From: Candidatus Aenigmatarchaeota archaeon | GTDB lineage: Archaea > Aenigmatarchaeota > Aenigmatarchaeia > QMZP01 | Direction of reading: 5' to 3' | DNA length: 11,675 nt | Assembly: GCA_030672315.1 (NCBI GenBank) | Contig: DAOVGQ010000094.1 | Coordinates: forward strand, 1 to 11,675 | In this document: positions 11,060 to 11,675 of the stretch, piece after piece | How positions within the stretch are numbered: the first letter of the stretch is position 1 | How the letters are laid out: every line of letters begins with the position of its first letter | Notes under the pieces: generated by a model | Seen by the model: the letters and a program-made list of their open reading frames with translations, nothing else | What the model was told of the DNA's origin: nothing | Database searches by the model: none | Made by a program: the position numbers and the translations under genes

Positions 11060-11458
11060 ATGTCCACGAGATGGCACTTGAGGTCAAAGAGGAAGACAAC
11101 CGGTGGAAGGCTGAGCAAGATCAGGAAAAAAAAGAAGACAGACCGGGGCATGCACTTTCTTGAGACCAGGATTGGCAAGCGACATGTCAAGATGAAGCGG
11201 GCCCGGGGAGGCGGAACCAAGCTCAAGCTGCTCTCAGTGGACATGATAAACGTTTCTGATGCCAGGGGCAGGCTTAAGCGGGTAAAGCTCCTCTCGGTCA
11301 AGGAGAACAATGCAAACCCGCACTACATCAGGAGGAACATCCTCACCAAGGGAGCTGTTGTCGAGACCGAGGCAGGCCTTGCCAGAATAACATCAAGGCC
11401 TGGCCAGCAGGGCATGGTCAACGCTGTCATCGTGGAAGAGAAGAAGGCCGGAAAGTGA
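11060..11458 (+). CDS. rps8e: Small ribosomal subunit protein eS8
   Basis: 132 residues starting MSTRWHLRSKRKTTGGRL, the conserved eS8 N-terminus. It is followed by GRLSKIRKKKKTDRG, ETRIGKRHVKMKRARGGGTKLKLL, ADARG-type VSDARGRLKRVKLLSV, NPHYIRRNILTKGAVVETEAG and TSRPGQQGMVNAVIV. eS8 is an archaeal/eukaryotic 30S protein without a bacterial counterpart. The frame is open from an ATG at 11030, but those ten extra residues are not family-like and coincide with the Shine-Dalgarno leader, so I use the ATG at 11060. A hairpin plus T-run terminator follows the TGA. Its promoter is back to back with that of mscS. Confidence 0.95.
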   Translation: MSTRWHLRSKRKTTGGRLSKIRKKKKTDRGMHFLETRIGKRHVKMKRARGGGTKLKLLSVDMINVSDARGRLKRVKLLSVKENNANPHYIRRNILTKGAVVETEAGLARITSRPGQQGMVNAVIVEEKKAGK

Positions 11459-11491
11459 CCTCTCCTGAAAAGAGAGGGTGAGCTGTTTTTT
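11459..11491 (+). terminator. Hairpin and T-run terminator of rps8e
   Basis: CCTCTC (11459-11464) pairs with GAGAGG (11472-11477) around a 7-base loop, followed after eight bases by six T (11486-11491). It begins directly behind the rps8e stop codon. Confidence 0.65.
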
Positions 11492-11521
11492 GTGGGAAAT
11501 CTTCGGTTAAACAGAAGTTAA

Positions 11522-11675
11522 ACCAAAGTTGGAGCGAAATTAAAGAATCGGGTTAGTGATAATTTTCTACTTGTCTACCCTGAAGGCAGAAAACACCAAG
11601 AACTAATATCTAATCAATTCATCGCTTACTACGAAAACTTGCGGAATCTTTCTGTTTTTTGGGACCCGTTTCAGA
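11522..11675 (+). other. Start-less open frame running off the right edge, in AT-rich DNA
   Basis: After a TAA at 11519-11521 this frame stays open to the end (about 51 codons) and reads DNFLLVYPEGRKHQEL then ISNQFIAYYENLRNLSVF, which looks protein-like. There is no ATG or GTG in it; a GTG at 11492 in the same frame is cut off by the TAA. It may be a decayed gene start, or chance. A competing minus-strand frame, ending at a TAG and reading VPKNRKIPQVFVVSDELIRY at its C-terminal end, is also open to the edge. G+C in 11581-11640 is 20/60, far below the rest of the window. I cannot decide between them. Confidence 0.25.

Noticed and set aside
1..11675. CRISPR arrays, insertion sequences, integrases, rRNA genes
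   Set aside because: No regularly spaced repeats, terminal inverted repeats with a transposase, or rRNA signature sequences were seen on either strand.

Overview
The window is archaeal. It carries archaeal/eukaryotic-type information-processing genes: uS15, eS8, eL37, an Sm-like (LSm) protein, TATA-binding protein and a PIN-KH ATPase. It also has short intergenic gaps, TATA boxes of the TTTATAAA / TTTAAATA type about 25-29 bases before leaderless starts, and GGTGA / GGAGG Shine-Dalgarno sites before other genes. The DNA is fairly GC-rich with many AGG arginine codons. I cannot place the lineage below the domain; nothing points to a mobile element, CRISPR array, tRNA or rRNA.

Layout, left to right. 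1-328 is the 3' end of porB (pyruvate:ferredoxin oxidoreductase beta subunit), with an in-frame TGA that splits off its conserved-looking C-terminal tail. 361-2369 holds a winged-helix/FAD-synthase-like nucleotidyltransferase followed by an SLC13-type anion transporter, probably co-transcribed. 2370-2981 is a sparse region with two small minus-strand genes not obvious from long ORFs: a 32-residue acidic peptide with its own TATA box and T-run terminator, and a 58-residue zinc ribbon. A minus-strand membrane protein of unknown family (2982-3884) and a plus-strand threonine synthase (3937-5139) diverge from what looks like one shared TATA element. rps15 (5201-5656) converges with, and overlaps, a lower-GC C39-like cysteine peptidase gene (5649-6197, minus). 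Upstream of that on the same strand is the PIN-ATPase-KH gene (6241-8043), which diverges from tbp (8329-9093) across a 285-base regulatory region. tbp converges with the minus-strand pair lsm (9447-9662) and rpl37e (9133-9321), then mscS (9831-10931, minus) diverges from rps8e (11060-11458). The last 200 bases are AT-rich and carry only a start-less open frame that runs off the edge.

The window mixes core translation and transcription genes with ordinary metabolism (threonine, FAD, pyruvate oxidation) and membrane transport or osmotic protection. The most unusual items are: (1) a TATA-binding protein with a 66-residue Lys/Pro/Ala tail, about half Lys+Arg and free of acidic residues, resembling histone-H1-type tails; (2) a compact, multiply paired RNA leader (9337-9414) before rpl37e whose 5' end coincides with the predicted transcription start; (3) the TGA inside porB; (4) the single TATA element apparently serving two divergent leaderless genes; (5) repeated TGYAATTACATG sites between pina and tbp. 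All functional calls come from reading motifs in the sequence; no database search was possible.
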